From: Pedobacter arcticus A12
GTDB lineage: Bacteria; Bacteroidota; Bacteroidia; Sphingobacteriales; Sphingobacteriaceae
Assembly (NCBI RefSeq): GCF_000302595.1
Contig: NZ_JH947126.1
Span: forward strand, 1 to 64,000
Direction of reading: 5' to 3'
Length of the DNA stretch: 64,000 nucleotides
In this document: positions 8,082 to 17,016 of the stretch, piece by piece
Layout: every line of letters starts with the position of its first letter
How positions within the stretch are numbered: position 1 is the stretch's first letter
Position numbers and translations under genes: made by a program
Notes under the pieces: model-generated
Seen by the model: only the letters and a program-made list of their open reading frames with translations
Databases searched by the model: none
Told to the model about the DNA's origin: nothing

Positions 8082-8543
8082 ATGGATTCTGAATTAACCA
8101 ACGAAACAAATTATTTATACCGTATTGTTAATAGTAAAGTAATCAGGTTTTTTTTATCAGCAGGTGTAGCTACACTGGTTGATGTGCTTATTTACTTCGG
8201 CGTTATAAATTACATTTTAAATTACCAAAGAATTGATCTGGGCGGTTACAGTTCCAGTGCCCATAATTTTTCGCTCTGTATTTCGTACTCAAGCGAGGTA
8301 GTGGTTAACTTTTTGTTAACCAAATATGCAGTATTTAGCGAATCGAATATAGCAGGCAGAAAGCAGTTTCGCAGATTTGCACTCATTGCTTTTTTAGGTT
8401 TTTTTGCAAACTACGCACTGTTAAGATTTTTTGTAGAAATAGTCGGTTTTTATCCTACACCTTCACGAATTGTATCTGCTTTAAGCTTGGGCGTCGCCAG
8501 TTATTACGTTCACAAACTGTTCACCTTTAAAATAAAAGAATAA
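8082..8543 (+). CDS. GtrA-like membrane protein
   Basis: The 153-residue protein has four predicted membrane helices: FFLSAGVATLVDVLIYFGV, a second around SLCISYSSEVVVNFLLTKY, FALIAFLGFFANYALLRFF and a last around SALSLGVASYYVHKLF. The pattern G.....VD......L and N F ... Y. VF matches the GtrA family, whose members are thought to flip or present polyprenyl-linked sugars for cell-surface glycosylation. Start and stop touch lgt upstream and the phosphatase downstream with no spacer, so the three are co-translated. Confidence 0.87.
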   Translation: MDSELTNETNYLYRIVNSKVIRFFLSAGVATLVDVLIYFGVINYILNYQRIDLGGYSSSAHNFSLCISYSSEVVVNFLLTKYAVFSESNIAGRKQFRRFALIAFLGFFANYALLRFFVEIVGFYPTPSRIVSALSLGVASYYVHKLFTFKIKE

Positions 8544-9338
8544 ATGAATTACGAAGCTTTATGTAATGAGGTAATCATCGTCGCTAAAAAAGCAGGTACT
8601 TTTATCCTCAACGAAGCCAAAAACTTTAGTGCTTCAAAAATTGAGTATAAAGGTTTAAATGACATGGTTTCTTATGTGGATAAAACTGCGGAACAAATGA
8701 TTGTAGACCAGCTTTCTCAGCTTTTGCCAGAGTCTGGCTTTATAGCAGAAGAAGGTACTTCCAACAAAACAGGTGAAACCTATAATTGGATTATTGATCC
8801 TTTAGATGGTACTACAAATTTTATACATGGCATTCCGGCTTTTGCGGTAAGTATTGCGCTTAAAAAAGATAATGAGTTGGTGGTAGGTGTGGTTTATGAA
8901 ATCAACCAAGACGAGTGTTTTTACGCTTGGAAAGATAGCAAGGCTTATTTAAACGGAAATGAAATCCATGTTTCTGATAACGAAGCCCTCTCAACCAGTT
9001 TGGTAGCAACAGGCTTTCCGTATTACGATTTTAAAAGGCAAGCTAATTATATGAATCTGTTTAGTGATGTAATGCAAAAATGCCATGGCTTACGCCGGAT
9101 TGGTGCTGCATCTGTAGATATGGTTTACACTGCTTGTGGTAGGTTTGATGCGTATTTTGAATATAATTTGAAAGCTTGGGATGTTGCAGCGGGTATTTTG
9201 ATTGTTAAGCAGGCAGGAGGGGAATGTTTTGATTTTGTGGGTGGAGATGATATGTTGGGTAGTGGCGACATTGTAGCAACCAACGGAAAAGTTTCTGCAG
9301 AACTGAATCAGATTATCCATCATCATTTTAACAGCTAA
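8544..9338 (+). CDS. Inositol monophosphatase family protein
   Basis: The 264-residue, magnesium-dependent phosphatase belongs to the IMPase/SuhB group. The metal site is complete: GFIAEEGTS supplies the glutamate, and IIDPLDGTTNFIHGIPAFAV supplies the DPxDGT motif. The C-terminal WDVAAGILIVKQAGG supplies the last aspartate. Likely substrates are myo-inositol phosphate or another small sugar phosphate; 3'-phosphoadenosine 5'-phosphate is a less likely alternative. It begins at the base after the GtrA-like gene and is 3 bases from the haem-binding gene. Confidence 0.92.
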   Translation: MNYEALCNEVIIVAKKAGTFILNEAKNFSASKIEYKGLNDMVSYVDKTAEQMIVDQLSQLLPESGFIAEEGTSNKTGETYNWIIDPLDGTTNFIHGIPAFAVSIALKKDNELVVGVVYEINQDECFYAWKDSKAYLNGNEIHVSDNEALSTSLVATGFPYYDFKRQANYMNLFSDVMQKCHGLRRIGAASVDMVYTACGRFDAYFEYNLKAWDVAAGILIVKQAGGECFDFVGGDDMLGSGDIVATNGKVSAELNQIIHHHFNS

Positions 9339-9341
9339 GCA

Positions 9342-9824
9342 ATGTCTAAAAAGATTTTGATGGTCATTGCGGCAATATTGGTAATTATCCAGTTTTTTCA
9401 TCCAGCAAAAAACATAGAAGCAACAGAACAGGTAAATTCCATTACCACCAAATATAACGTTCCGGATACGGTAGCAAGTATATTGGCGGTAGCTTGTGCC
9501 GATTGCCATTCTAACAATACAAAATATCCTTGGTACAGCAATATCCAACCCGTTGCTTGGTGGTTAGCAAGCCATGTGAATGATGGTAAAAAACATTTTA
9601 ATTTAGATGAGTTTACAAAGTACAGCCTAAAAAGACAGGATCATAAACTGGAAGAGCTGGTTGAGTCTCAAAAGGATCATTGGATGCCTTTAGAATCTTA
9701 TTCGGTAATCCATACTGATGCAAAATTATCAGAAAAGCAACGAAAAGTTTTGATTGATTGGGCAAACGAAACCCGGAAAATTATCCAAGCGGACAGTTTA
9801 TTCGCGTCTTCGGCAAAGAAATAA
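9342..9824 (+). CDS. Secreted or membrane-anchored haem-binding domain protein
   Basis: The 160-residue protein starts with an uncleaved or cleaved signal helix (about residues 4-20). A haem-binding (Haem_bd) domain follows, with CxxCH at CADCHSN (about residues 51-55) in the context CHSNNTKYPWYSNIQPVAWW. HVNDGKKHFNLDEF is also typical of the family. The haem would be attached on the periplasmic side. Its role is unknown; relatives often sit near redox or phosphatase genes. It closes the lgt run. A convergent double hairpin follows. Confidence 0.88.
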   Translation: MSKKILMVIAAILVIIQFFHPAKNIEATEQVNSITTKYNVPDTVASILAVACADCHSNNTKYPWYSNIQPVAWWLASHVNDGKKHFNLDEFTKYSLKRQDHKLEELVESQKDHWMPLESYSVIHTDAKLSEKQRKVLIDWANETRKIIQADSLFASSAKK

Positions 9825-9879
9825 ATCTATCTGTAGCCACGCGAGGTGCAACGTTTTGGTCTTTTGTAGTTTTTCTAAA

Positions 9880-9938
9880 TGAGATTTTAAAAACCTATTG
9901 CGATCAATAGGTTTAACTTACTTTTCATAAAAATCTCA
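9880..9938. terminator. Nested convergent terminator
   Basis: An inner stem (AAACCTATTG 9891-9900 with CAATAGGTTT 9905-9914) sits inside an outer stem (TGAGATTT 9880-9887 with AAATCTCA 9931-9938). It separates the plus-strand lgt run from a minus-strand gene. Confidence 0.6.
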
Positions 9939-9945
9939 CGAATCT

Positions 9946-10263
9946 TTAAACAGCTTCGTTCGTTACTTTAACCGCACTGTTCAAAGCCCTCAATAAAGCC
10001 TCTTTATATTTAACAAAATTAGCTTCACGATCTGCTTCTTCACTTAATTTTAGCGCTCGTTTAACAATTTTTACCTGCTCTAACTCGTTTTGGTACAAAC
10101 CAGTAAAAGCTTCTGGGTTTTTGTTTTTTAATATTCTAACAGAATGAGAATATTGCTCAAATATATCTGTGATAACAGTAAGACTTTTATCATCGTAATT
10201 TTTTAAAGCACTAACCTTTGTTGCTAGCTTTTCAAGCTTTCCTCTTTCTTTTGCGTAACCCAT
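9946..10263 (-). CDS. Small helical protein of unknown function
   Basis: The 105-residue product is predicted to be almost wholly helical and rich in lysine, glutamate and leucine, with heptad-like stretches such as ELEQVKIVKRALKLSEEADR. There is no signal peptide, membrane segment or cysteine. I do not recognise a named family. The codon pattern and a clean start (ATG at 10263, just downstream of an AT-rich region) suggest a real cytosolic protein. It is transcribed towards the haem-binding gene and ends beside the shared nested terminator. Confidence 0.6.
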   Translation of the reverse strand: MGYAKERGKLEKLATKVSALKNYDDKSLTVITDIFEQYSHSVRILKNKNPEAFTGLYQNELEQVKIVKRALKLSEEADREANFVKYKEALLRALNSAVKVTNEAV

Positions 10264-10792
10264 ATTTTGGCGAAGATACGGTTTTTAGACATTATTTATC
10301 CCGCAATTTGGTATAAGTGTTTACAATGGTATGCCGATAAATTACATAGAGTCCATTATTTAATTTCACAATCAATCATTATAATGTGTTATTATTTATG
10401 TTTTTAGCTTTAGGCTTTGTGCATTCTGCTTTTAGCCTTTATGTAAAATAAGATGCTACTCTATTGCGTTAGGGATTGAAATGGATACCGGCCTGTGGCT
10501 AATGCCTTGTGGCGTATGAATGCAAAGCCCGACCGTTTTTACGGGAACGCCCTAAACAATGTTTAAAGTAGAAAGTGAAAAGGAAAAAGCGAAAAGTACA
10601 TGATGCTGGTTTGAGATTCTATCATTCAATATTCTATCATTCTGTCCTTACAGTCATTCAAAATTATCTCACTCACTCAAAATTATTACCTCAAAATCAT
10701 TACCGTAAAAAAACAATGCGTTAACAATTAACGTTGATAAGAAAGATAAAATTTTAATACATTAGCAGAGTAAAAAAGCAAAACGTTTAGAT
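10264..10792. other. Gene-free stretch of about 530 bases upstream of clpP
   Basis: No gene is visible. The stretch holds a structured repeat copy at 10471-10553 and, at about 10612-10705, a low-complexity tract with repeated ATTC and CATTCAAAATT-like words. A similar CATTCAAAATTCATTC tract occurs upstream of the EVE-domain gene (about 16158-16195). The clpP promoter should lie in the last 100 bases, but I cannot place it with confidence. Confidence 0.6.
10471..10553 (+). repeat. Intergenic structured repeat, copy 2
   Basis: It begins AGGGATTGAA, holds GCAAAGCCCGACCG in its second half and ends GCCCT after a small hairpin (CCGT.TTTT.ACGG). The start, centre and end match the copy at 2671-2776, while the variable middle parts differ. 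Confidence 0.5.
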
Positions 10793-11494
10793 ATGAATAT
10801 TGATAAAAGCGAATTCCGTAAATATGCCGTAAAACACCATAGAATTGGTGGTTTACATGTTGACAAATACATAAACCAAACCGAAGGAATTTTGCGCCCA
10901 AGCGGAATGACGCCTTATATTATTGAAGAGCGCCAGTTGAACGTTGCGCAAATGGACGTCTTTTCGCGTTTGATGATGGATAGAATTATTTTTTTAGGTG
11001 ATGCTATCTATGATCAAAACGCGAACATCATTCAGGCGCAACTATTGTTTTTACAGTCCGCTGATGCTAAAAGAGATATTCAGATTTATATCAACTCGCC
11101 AGGGGGTTCTGTATATGCAGGTTTGGGTATTTATGATACCATGCAGTACATTTCGCCAGATGTAGCCACTATTTGTACAGGTATGGCGGCATCTATGGGT
11201 GCGGTAATTATGTGTGCAGGTACAAAAGGTAAAAGAGCAGCGTTGCCACATGCTAGAATTATGATTCACCAGCCCTCTGGCGGTGCGCAAGGCGTAGCAT
11301 CTGACATGGAGATTAACTTACGTGAGATGCTGAAGTTAAAAAAAGAGCTTTATGATATTATTGCAAAGCACTCTGGACAGTCTTACGATTGGGTTGAGAA
11401 AGCGTCAGACAGAGATTACTGGATGAAAGCAGATGAAGCCAAAGAATATGGCATGGTTGATGAGATTTTGGAACCGAATAAAGAAAAGAAATAA
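10793..11494 (+). CDS. clpP: ATP-dependent Clp protease proteolytic subunit
   Basis: The 233-residue serine protease forms the double heptameric barrel that degrades proteins unfolded by ClpX. The catalytic triad is S134 (in TGMAASMGAVI), H159 (in ARIMIHQPSGG) and D208 (in SDRDYWM). The oxyanion-loop sequence INSPGGSVYAGLGIYDTM is also present. The first 30 or so residues are a longer N-terminal extension than in E. coli and may include a propeptide. clpX follows 3 bases after the stop codon, so the two are one operon. Confidence 0.97.
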   Translation: MNIDKSEFRKYAVKHHRIGGLHVDKYINQTEGILRPSGMTPYIIEERQLNVAQMDVFSRLMMDRIIFLGDAIYDQNANIIQAQLLFLQSADAKRDIQIYINSPGGSVYAGLGIYDTMQYISPDVATICTGMAASMGAVIMCAGTKGKRAALPHARIMIHQPSGGAQGVASDMEINLREMLKLKKELYDIIAKHSGQSYDWVEKASDRDYWMKADEAKEYGMVDEILEPNKEKK

Positions 11495-11497
11495 AAA

Positions 11498-12739
11498 ATG
11501 AGTAAGAGCGTAAAAGATATTAAATGTTCTTTTTGTGGAGCGGGAAAGCAGGATAGCTTAATGCTGATTGCTGGTTTGGATGCCCATATTTGTGATAAAT
11601 GTGTGCAACAGGCCAATGAAATTTTGGGCGAGGAGTTGAGCCTAAAGAAAGGGAAGAATATAAATTCTGTCCTTACGCTGTTAAAGCCTTTGGAAATTAA
11701 AAACCATTTAGACCAATATGTAATTGGGCAGGATGATGCGAAAAAAGTACTTGCCGTAGCGGTTTACAACCACTACAAGCGTTTAAACCAAAAAATCACC
11801 AAGGACGAGGTGGAGATTGAAAAATCTAACATTATGATGGTGGGTGAAACCGGTACTGGTAAAACTTTATTGGCTAAAACCATTGCCAAGGTTTTAAACG
11901 TTCCGTTTTGTATTTGCGATGCTACTGTTTTAACAGAGGCTGGCTATGTAGGTGAGGATGTGGAAAGTATTTTAACCCGTTTGTTACAAGCCGCAGATTA
12001 TGACGTAAACGCTGCTGAACGGGGTATAGTTTATATTGATGAGGTGGATAAAGTTGCCCGTAAGAGCGACAACCCGTCGATCACTCGTGATGTTTCTGGC
12101 GAGGGTGTACAACAGGCTTTGTTGAAAATTTTGGAAGGTACTATTGTTAACGTTCCACCACAGGGAGGAAGAAAACACCCTGATCAAAAAATGATTCCGG
12201 TAAACACCAATAATATTTTGTTTATCTGTGGAGGTGCTTTTGATGGTATTGAAAAGAAAATTGCAAATCGTTTGAGAACACAAACGGTAGGTTATAAAGT
12301 TAAGTCTGATGACGGAGAGGTAGATTTGAAAAACCTTTATAAGTATATTACGCCATTAGATTTAAAATCTTTTGGGATGATTCCGGAATTGATTGGTCGT
12401 GTACCCGTGATTACGCATTTGAATCCATTAGATCGTGAAACTTTGTTGAGCATTTTGACCGAGCCTAAAAATTCATTGATGAAGCAATACCAAAAACTTT
12501 TTGAATATGAAGATATTGCTTTAGAATTTAAGAGTGATGTTTATGAGTTTATTGTAGATAAAGCAATGGAATTTAAGTTAGGTGCCAGAGGTTTACGTTC
12601 TATTTGCGAAGCGATTATGATTGATGCCATGTTTGAAATCCCATCTCAGAAGACCAAGACGAAAAAATTGGTCATTGATTTGGCTTATGCCCGAGAGCAG
12701 TTTGAAAAATCGGATATTAAGAAACTGAAAGTAGCTTAA
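11498..12739 (+). CDS. clpX: ATP-dependent Clp protease ATP-binding subunit ClpX
   Basis: The 413-residue AAA+ unfoldase feeds substrates to ClpP. The N-terminal zinc-binding domain has four cysteines (CSFCGAGK and HICDKC). Walker A is GETGTGKT at residues 116-123 and Walker B is [17 protein letters not shown] is the pore-loop region, and the sensor-2 region carries [12 protein letters not shown]. An IGF-type ClpP-docking loop is not obvious; the matching stretch reads PELIGRVPV, so docking may use a different loop sequence. It ends an operon with clpP, with a strong terminator just downstream. Confidence 0.97.
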   Translation: MSKSVKDIKCSFCGAGKQDSLMLIAGLDAHICDKCVQQANEILGEELSLKKGKNINSVLTLLKPLEIKNHLDQYVIGQDDAKKVLAVAVYNHYKRLNQKITKDEVEIEKSNIMMVGETGTGKTLLAKTIAKVLNVPFCICDATVLTEAGYVGEDVESILTRLLQAADYDVNAAERGIVYIDEVDKVARKSDNPSITRDVSGEGVQQALLKILEGTIVNVPPQGGRKHPDQKMIPVNTNNILFICGGAFDGIEKKIANRLRTQTVGYKVKSDDGEVDLKNLYKYITPLDLKSFGMIPELIGRVPVITHLNPLDRETLLSILTEPKNSLMKQYQKLFEYEDIALEFKSDVYEFIVDKAMEFKLGARGLRSICEAIMIDAMFEIPSQKTKTKKLVIDLAYAREQFEKSDIKKLKVA

Positions 12740-12749
12740 TGCTATGAGG

Positions 12750-12780
12750 AGCCTCTCGATTTTTTCGAGAGGCTTTTTTG
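12750..12780 (+). terminator. Rho-independent terminator of clpPX
   Basis: AGCCTCTCGA (12750-12759) pairs with TCGAGAGGCT (12765-12774), followed by a T run. Confidence 0.92.
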
Positions 12781-12945
12781 TTTATAGCGCTTTTTTTAGG
12801 TGCTTGCGTCTTGAAAACTAAAACTAACTGTTAAGTAATAAAATCAACATGTTTACTTTATACAGAATTAATTCGCGATATTGAACTTTGCGCAACAGTT
12901 TTAAGTACATGACTTTATGTATTGCGTTAAATAAATCTATTGATT

Positions 12946-13800
12946 ATGAATGAAGAGAAAGATATAAAAAAGAAACCGGTGAACACGCCGGATAAGGAAG
13001 TTAAAAGTCCAATTAAAAAAGGTTTAAAATCTAAAGAAGATATTGTTGCCAACTGGTTGCCACGTTACACCGGAAGACCCTTATCAGAGTTTGGCGAATA
13101 TATTCTGCTTACAAATTTTTCAAAATACGTTCAGCTTTTTTCCGAATGGCATGATAATGCTCCAATTTATGGCTTAGATAAACCTATGCAAAGCGTTACT
13201 GCAAAGGGAATTACCATCATAAATTTCGGAATGGGAAGTCCTTTGGCAGCTACCATGATGGACTTACTAACAGCTATTGAGACCAAAGCCGTTTTGTTTT
13301 TAGGTAAGTGTGGTGGTTTGAAAAAGAAGAATGAAATTGGGGATTTGATTTTACCGATTGCAGCGATCAGGGGCGAGGGAACATCAAATGATTATTTACA
13401 CCCTGAGGTGCCCGCATTGCCTGCATTTGCTCTGCAGAAAGCAATATCAACCACAATTAGAGATCATTCTAGAGATTACTGGACGGGTACTGTTTACACA
13501 ACCAATAGAAGGGTTTGGGAACATGATAAGGAATTTAAAAAGTATTTAAAAGAGCTAAGGGCAATGGCGGTTGATATGGAAACTGCTACTGTATTTGTGA
13601 CGGGTTTTGCCAACAAAATTCCTACTGGTGCTTTGTTGTTAGTGTCTGACCAGCCTATGATTCCAGAAGGTGTTAAAACTGCTGAAACAGATGGCAGTAA
13701 AACATCTGCAAAACATGTAGAATCTCACCTAAAAATCGGGATTGACTCACTTATGCAGTTGATCAATAACGGTAAAACGGTGAAGCACTTAAAGTTCTAG
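12946..13800 (+). CDS. amn: AMP nucleosidase
   Basis: The 284-residue enzyme splits AMP into adenine and ribose 5-phosphate. It is the short Bacteroidota form, with only the nucleoside-phosphorylase-like catalytic domain. Recognisable stretches are NWLPRYTGRPLSEFGEYILLTNF, FGMGSPLAATMMDLL, FLGKCGGLKK and AMAVDMETATVFVTGF, where the glutamate of DMETA contacts ribose. LVSDQPMIPEGVKT holds the conserved aspartate. The first 35 residues are lysine-rich and probably disordered. The frame extends to TTG at 12940, but ATG 12946 is the natural start. A shared terminator follows. Confidence 0.92.
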   Translation: MNEEKDIKKKPVNTPDKEVKSPIKKGLKSKEDIVANWLPRYTGRPLSEFGEYILLTNFSKYVQLFSEWHDNAPIYGLDKPMQSVTAKGITIINFGMGSPLAATMMDLLTAIETKAVLFLGKCGGLKKKNEIGDLILPIAAIRGEGTSNDYLHPEVPALPAFALQKAISTTIRDHSRDYWTGTVYTTNRRVWEHDKEFKKYLKELRAMAVDMETATVFVTGFANKIPTGALLLVSDQPMIPEGVKTAETDGSKTSAKHVESHLKIGIDSLMQLINNGKTVKHLKF

Positions 13801-13818
13801 AATATGCTTTATAACGAA

Positions 13819-13857
13819 AAAAGCTGTGGTCATTTTTTGATCACAGCTTTTTCTTTT
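13819..13857. terminator. Bidirectional terminator between amn and a convergent gene
   Basis: AAAAGCTGTGGTCA (13819-13832) pairs with TGATCACAGCTTTT (13839-13852), with A and T runs on the two sides, so it can stop transcription from both strands. Confidence 0.88.
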
Positions 13858-14326
13858 AGGCAGCTACAGCGTTTGCTTTAATCTGTTTAATCCGCTGACG
13901 TAAAAATTCTTTGATTTCCCAGCGTTTCTGCTTGTTAGCCACTTCGTTTAGTGGTAAAATAATTTTTTCTTGCTCTTTTGTACTCAAAATAATTTCAGAG
14001 AATCGAGTTTCGAAATTGTCAAGCCCATCAAACCGTAAACGTATTTCGTCGGTTGACCTACTTTGCTTGAACAAGATTTCTTCATTATCCATAAAAATAT
14101 ACTGGCCCGTCGATTCTTTAAACAGCTGGTATAGACTTAAAACAGCAAATAAAGCACAAACGGACGAAATGAGATAGGCGTTAACAGGCGTAATGGCTTG
14201 GTAATACTTAAGGACGAATGAAAGTAAGGTGAGGCCACTAGCGGTTGTTAGAATAGTAATAAGATGATTTTTGGATAAAAGACAATTATCACATTTAAGG
14301 TAAAAAGTGTTTTCTGTTTTCATCAT
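13856..14326 (-). CDS. Two-helix membrane protein of unknown function
   Basis: The 156-residue protein begins with a CxxC pair (KCDNCLL) on the N-terminal side. Two adjacent membrane helices follow: LITILTTASGLTLLSFVLKYY and NAYLISSVCALFAVLSLYQLF. The rest is a cytosolic domain of about 85 residues with alternating strands and a basic C-terminal helix (KRWEIKEFLRQRIKQIKA). The domain order is reminiscent of small PH-like membrane proteins, but I do not recognise the family. It is transcribed towards amn and shares its terminator. Confidence 0.65.
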   Translation of the reverse strand: MMKTENTFYLKCDNCLLSKNHLITILTTASGLTLLSFVLKYYQAITPVNAYLISSVCALFAVLSLYQLFKESTGQYIFMDNEEILFKQSRSTDEIRLRFDGLDNFETRFSEIILSTKEQEKIILPLNEVANKQKRWEIKEFLRQRIKQIKANAVAA

Positions 14327-14545
14327 TTAAGGTTTGGTGTTTTTCTTTTTACGAAAGCCCAAACATAAAGTTACAGCTTTTTTTTATAATCACTTAATAG
14401 GTAGTTAGTTCAGTAGATTTATTTTTAACCTTGATTTGTAAATTGTGATATTATATCCTAATGAATCGTTGAAGAATAGTTTTATGCTGCACTATTAAAG
14501 GGTGAGTGTAGCTGAAATTACTTTACAGATTTGATGATAATAAAC

Positions 14546-15034
14546 TTAACATTTTATGCATTCTGGCAGTTCTTTCAAAAATTGATAGCTGTTTTTTTTA
14601 TAATCCATAACGCAGTAATAATGTTGTAAGCCATTGGTAATGACCAAGTATTTTACTTTGTGCACCATGTTATAGCGGGCGGCTTGTTCAAAAACGTCTT
14701 GCGTAATTTTTATCGATGTGGCTTTGCATTCCACTAAAATATGGGCCTCTCCACTTTTATCGAATACTAAAATATCTGTGCGTCTTTGGAGTTTATTCAA
14801 TTTTAAACCACCTTCAAGTTTGATAAGTGTTTTAGGATATTTTTTTTGGATGATTAGAAACTGCACAAAATGCTGGCGTACCCATTCCTCGGGAGTTAAC
14901 ACTAAATATTTTTTCCTAAGTTCATCAAAAATGAAAACGATACTTTCTTTTTGCGTTAATTTAAAAGCATAAGGAGGAAGATTAAGCGCAACGGGTTTAA
15001 ACATTGTGCTAAAATAGCTTAGAATTTTCAACAT
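14546..15034 (-). CDS. Stand-alone HSDR_N-type nuclease-fold protein
   Basis: The 162-residue protein resembles the N-terminal nuclease domain of type I restriction HsdR subunits but stands alone. The PD-(D/E)xK core is visible: RRTDILVFDKSGEAHILVECKA gives the aspartate and the ExK pair, and LTPEEWVRQHFVQFLI is the usual first helix. No helicase, specificity or methylase gene is nearby, so it is not a restriction system. Relatives are found across Bacteroidota beside holA, so the divergent arrangement here, 39 bases from the holA start, is the family's usual place. ATG 15004 (MFKPVALNLPPY) is an equally good start. Confidence 0.82.
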   Translation of the reverse strand: MLKILSYFSTMFKPVALNLPPYAFKLTQKESIVFIFDELRKKYLVLTPEEWVRQHFVQFLIIQKKYPKTLIKLEGGLKLNKLQRRTDILVFDKSGEAHILVECKATSIKITQDVFEQAARYNMVHKVKYLVITNGLQHYYCVMDYKKNSYQFLKELPECIKC

Positions 15035-15073
15035 TCTGATTTTTGAAAGCTAATATTTATAATTTAGCAGAAC

Positions 15074-16078
15074 ATGACAGCTGCAGATATTATCAAAGAC
15101 ATAAAAGCCCGAAAGCTAAAGCCTATTTATTTGTTGCATGGCGATGAAAGCTATTATATAGATTTGATTAGCGACTGCTTGGAAGAAAACGTTTTGTCTG
15201 ATGCGGAAAAAGGTTTTAATCAAACGGTGCTGTATGGTAAGGATACGGAAATGATGACCGTGTTAAATGCTGCTAAACGGTATCCAATGATGAGTGATTA
15301 TCAGTTGGTATTGGTTAAGGAAGCACAGGAGCTGAAGATTGATAAAGCGCCCGAACAGTTTCAGGCGTATTGCGAGAACCCTTTAAAAAGTACCATTTTA
15401 GTGCTTGGCCATAAATACGGTAAGTTTGATAAGCGCAAAAAGGTTTATAAGGTTTTAGAAAAAAACGGACTTGTGTTCGAATCGGCAAGTATTTACGACA
15501 ATAAAGTGCCAGCTTGGATTGATGATTTCATTAAAAGTAGGGGACACCATATTAACCCAAAAGCTTCGGCTTTGTTGGCCGAATATTTAGGAAATGATCT
15601 GAGTAAAGTTGCCAATGAGCTCGATAAATTAATGCTAAACGTAGCAAAAGGGCAGGAAATCGGTACAAAAGAAGTGCAAGACAATATTGGAATCAGTAAA
15701 GAATACAATGTTTTCGAATTACAGAACGCTTTAGCTCGCAAAGATGTATTTAAAGCCAACCAGATTATTAATTATTTTGAAGCAAATCCGAAAGCAAACC
15801 CATTTGTACTAATTATAGGAAACCTAAGCGGCTGGTTTACTAAAATTTTGAAATATCATTACGTAACAGATAAATCCCAAGCGGCAAGAGAATTAGGTGT
15901 TAACCCTTACTTTTTGAAAGATTATGAGCTGGCAGCAAGAAACTATAGCTTGGGAAAAACTTTTGAGGTCGTTTCGTTATTAAGAGAATATGATTTAAAA
16001 TCAAAAGGAGTAGACAGTACAGGTAATACCGAACCAGGCGATTTGTTAAAGGAGCTGATTTTTAAAATAGTTCATTAG
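15074..16078 (+). CDS. holA: DNA polymerase III subunit delta
   Basis: The 334-residue protein is the clamp-loader delta subunit that opens the beta sliding clamp. The N-terminal LKPIYLLHGDESYYIDLISD is the conserved opening of the first AAA-like domain. GLVFESASIYDNKVPAWIDDFIKSRG and LLAEYLGNDLSKVANELDKL (about residues 175-195) fit the second domain. The C-terminal collar region has NPFVLIIGNLSGWFTKILK and a final ELIFKIVH helix. No Walker A is expected in delta, and none is present. It is divergent from the nuclease-fold gene. Confidence 0.93.
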   Translation: MTAADIIKDIKARKLKPIYLLHGDESYYIDLISDCLEENVLSDAEKGFNQTVLYGKDTEMMTVLNAAKRYPMMSDYQLVLVKEAQELKIDKAPEQFQAYCENPLKSTILVLGHKYGKFDKRKKVYKVLEKNGLVFESASIYDNKVPAWIDDFIKSRGHHINPKASALLAEYLGNDLSKVANELDKLMLNVAKGQEIGTKEVQDNIGISKEYNVFELQNALARKDVFKANQIINYFEANPKANPFVLIIGNLSGWFTKILKYHYVTDKSQAARELGVNPYFLKDYELAARNYSLGKTFEVVSLLREYDLKSKGVDSTGNTEPGDLLKELIFKIVH

Positions 16079-16199
16079 TTGATTAGGTTTTTAGTTGGCT
16101 TGTTTGTTAGTTAGGTTGTTAGCTTATCATGTGTCAGGCTTATTTCGTTGGTTAGATTCAAAATTCATTCATTCAAAATTCATTCAATCATTATAAAAC

Positions 16200-16604
16200 A
16201 TGCAATATTTCCTCGTAAAATCAGAACCATTTAAATACAGTTGGGACCAGTTTATTAAAGATGGCAAAACCTTTTGGGACGGTGTTCGTAATTATCAAGC
16301 CCGCAACAATATGAAAGAGATGAAAAAAGGCGATCTTGTGCTTTTCTATCATAGCAATGAAGGGAAGAATGTAGTTGGAATAGCAAAGGTGGTAAAAGAG
16401 TTTTATCAAGATCCAACAACAGATGACGATCGTTGGGTAGTGGTTGATCTAGCGCCAATAGAAAGTCTTAAAAACCCAGTGAGTTTAGAAACGATTAAAG
16501 GCGATGAACGTTTGAAAGATATCTCGCTGGTGCGTCAAGGTAGGCTGTCCGTAACTACGCTTAAAGTGGAAGAGTTTGATCGGATCGTAGAATTGGGTTC
16601 ATAG
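16200..16604 (+). CDS. EVE domain protein
   Basis: The 134-residue protein is a single EVE (PUA-like) domain, opening with YFLVKSEPFKYSWDQF, with the core WDGVRNYQARNNMKEMKKGDLVLFYHS. GIAKVVKEFYQDPT and DLAPIESLKNPVSL complete the fold. EVE domains bind modified bases in DNA or RNA; in cellular housekeeping versions the ligand is probably a modified tRNA or DNA base. No restriction or defence partner is next to it, so this looks like the widespread housekeeping member. A small lipoprotein gene starts 13 bases downstream. Confidence 0.93.
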   Translation: MQYFLVKSEPFKYSWDQFIKDGKTFWDGVRNYQARNNMKEMKKGDLVLFYHSNEGKNVVGIAKVVKEFYQDPTTDDDRWVVVDLAPIESLKNPVSLETIKGDERLKDISLVRQGRLSVTTLKVEEFDRIVELGS

Positions 16605-16617
16605 CTAAGGGTTTAAA

Positions 16618-17016
16618 GTGAAAAGTTCAAAGGTCAAAGTTATTTTAACTGTTCTTATTTTTTGTATTGCAATTTTTTCTGCTTGTGGGATTAAATCCGA
16701 CGATTTAATTGGTCGCTGGAATTATGTTTCTTACGAGTACACTAATAAATCACTTAACAAGCCATTGGCTGATATCGCCATTCAAAAGCCATACATTGAG
16801 TTTGATAAAGATGGTAAGTGTAAAATTGTTTCTAGCGGTAAATTTTTATCCGAAGGAACTTATTATCTTGAAAATAAAATTATCCGTTATACCGAGACCC
16901 TTGAGGACGGTAAAAAAAGAGCGATTCCTTTTTTGATTAAATCTTTAACAGCTAAGGACCTTGTTTTTCAAACAATGGATGCGGAAGTTAAGGTGATTAC
17001 GGCAGTTAAAGAATGA
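16618..17016 (+). CDS. Small lipocalin-like lipoprotein
   Basis: The 132-residue product starts at GTG, has a hydrophobic signal segment (residues 8-20) and a lipobox ending FSAC at residue 23. The mature part begins with DDLIGRWNYVSYEY, the GxW-type first strand of small lipocalin-like proteins of Bacteroidota. Alternating strands such as YIEFDKDGKCKIVSSGKF and GTYYLENKIIRYTE follow, which fits an eight-stranded barrel. The ligand is unknown. It is probably co-transcribed with the EVE gene 13 bases upstream. Confidence 0.75.
   Translation: MKSSKVKVILTVLIFCIAIFSACGIKSDDLIGRWNYVSYEYTNKSLNKPLADIAIQKPYIEFDKDGKCKIVSSGKFLSEGTYYLENKIIRYTETLEDGKKRAIPFLIKSLTAKDLVFQTMDAEVKVITAVKE

Noticed and set aside
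14546-15034. A type I restriction system
   Set aside because: Only the nuclease-like domain is present; there is no helicase part, methylase or specificity subunit nearby.
16085-16199. Tandem ATTC/TTAG-like words before the EVE gene as a CRISPR-like array
   Set aside because: Units are short, irregular and without spacers; this is low-complexity sequence.
16200-16604. EVE-domain protein as part of a defence island
   Set aside because: Neighbours are holA, a small lipoprotein and proBA; there is no McrB, TA or restriction gene in reach.
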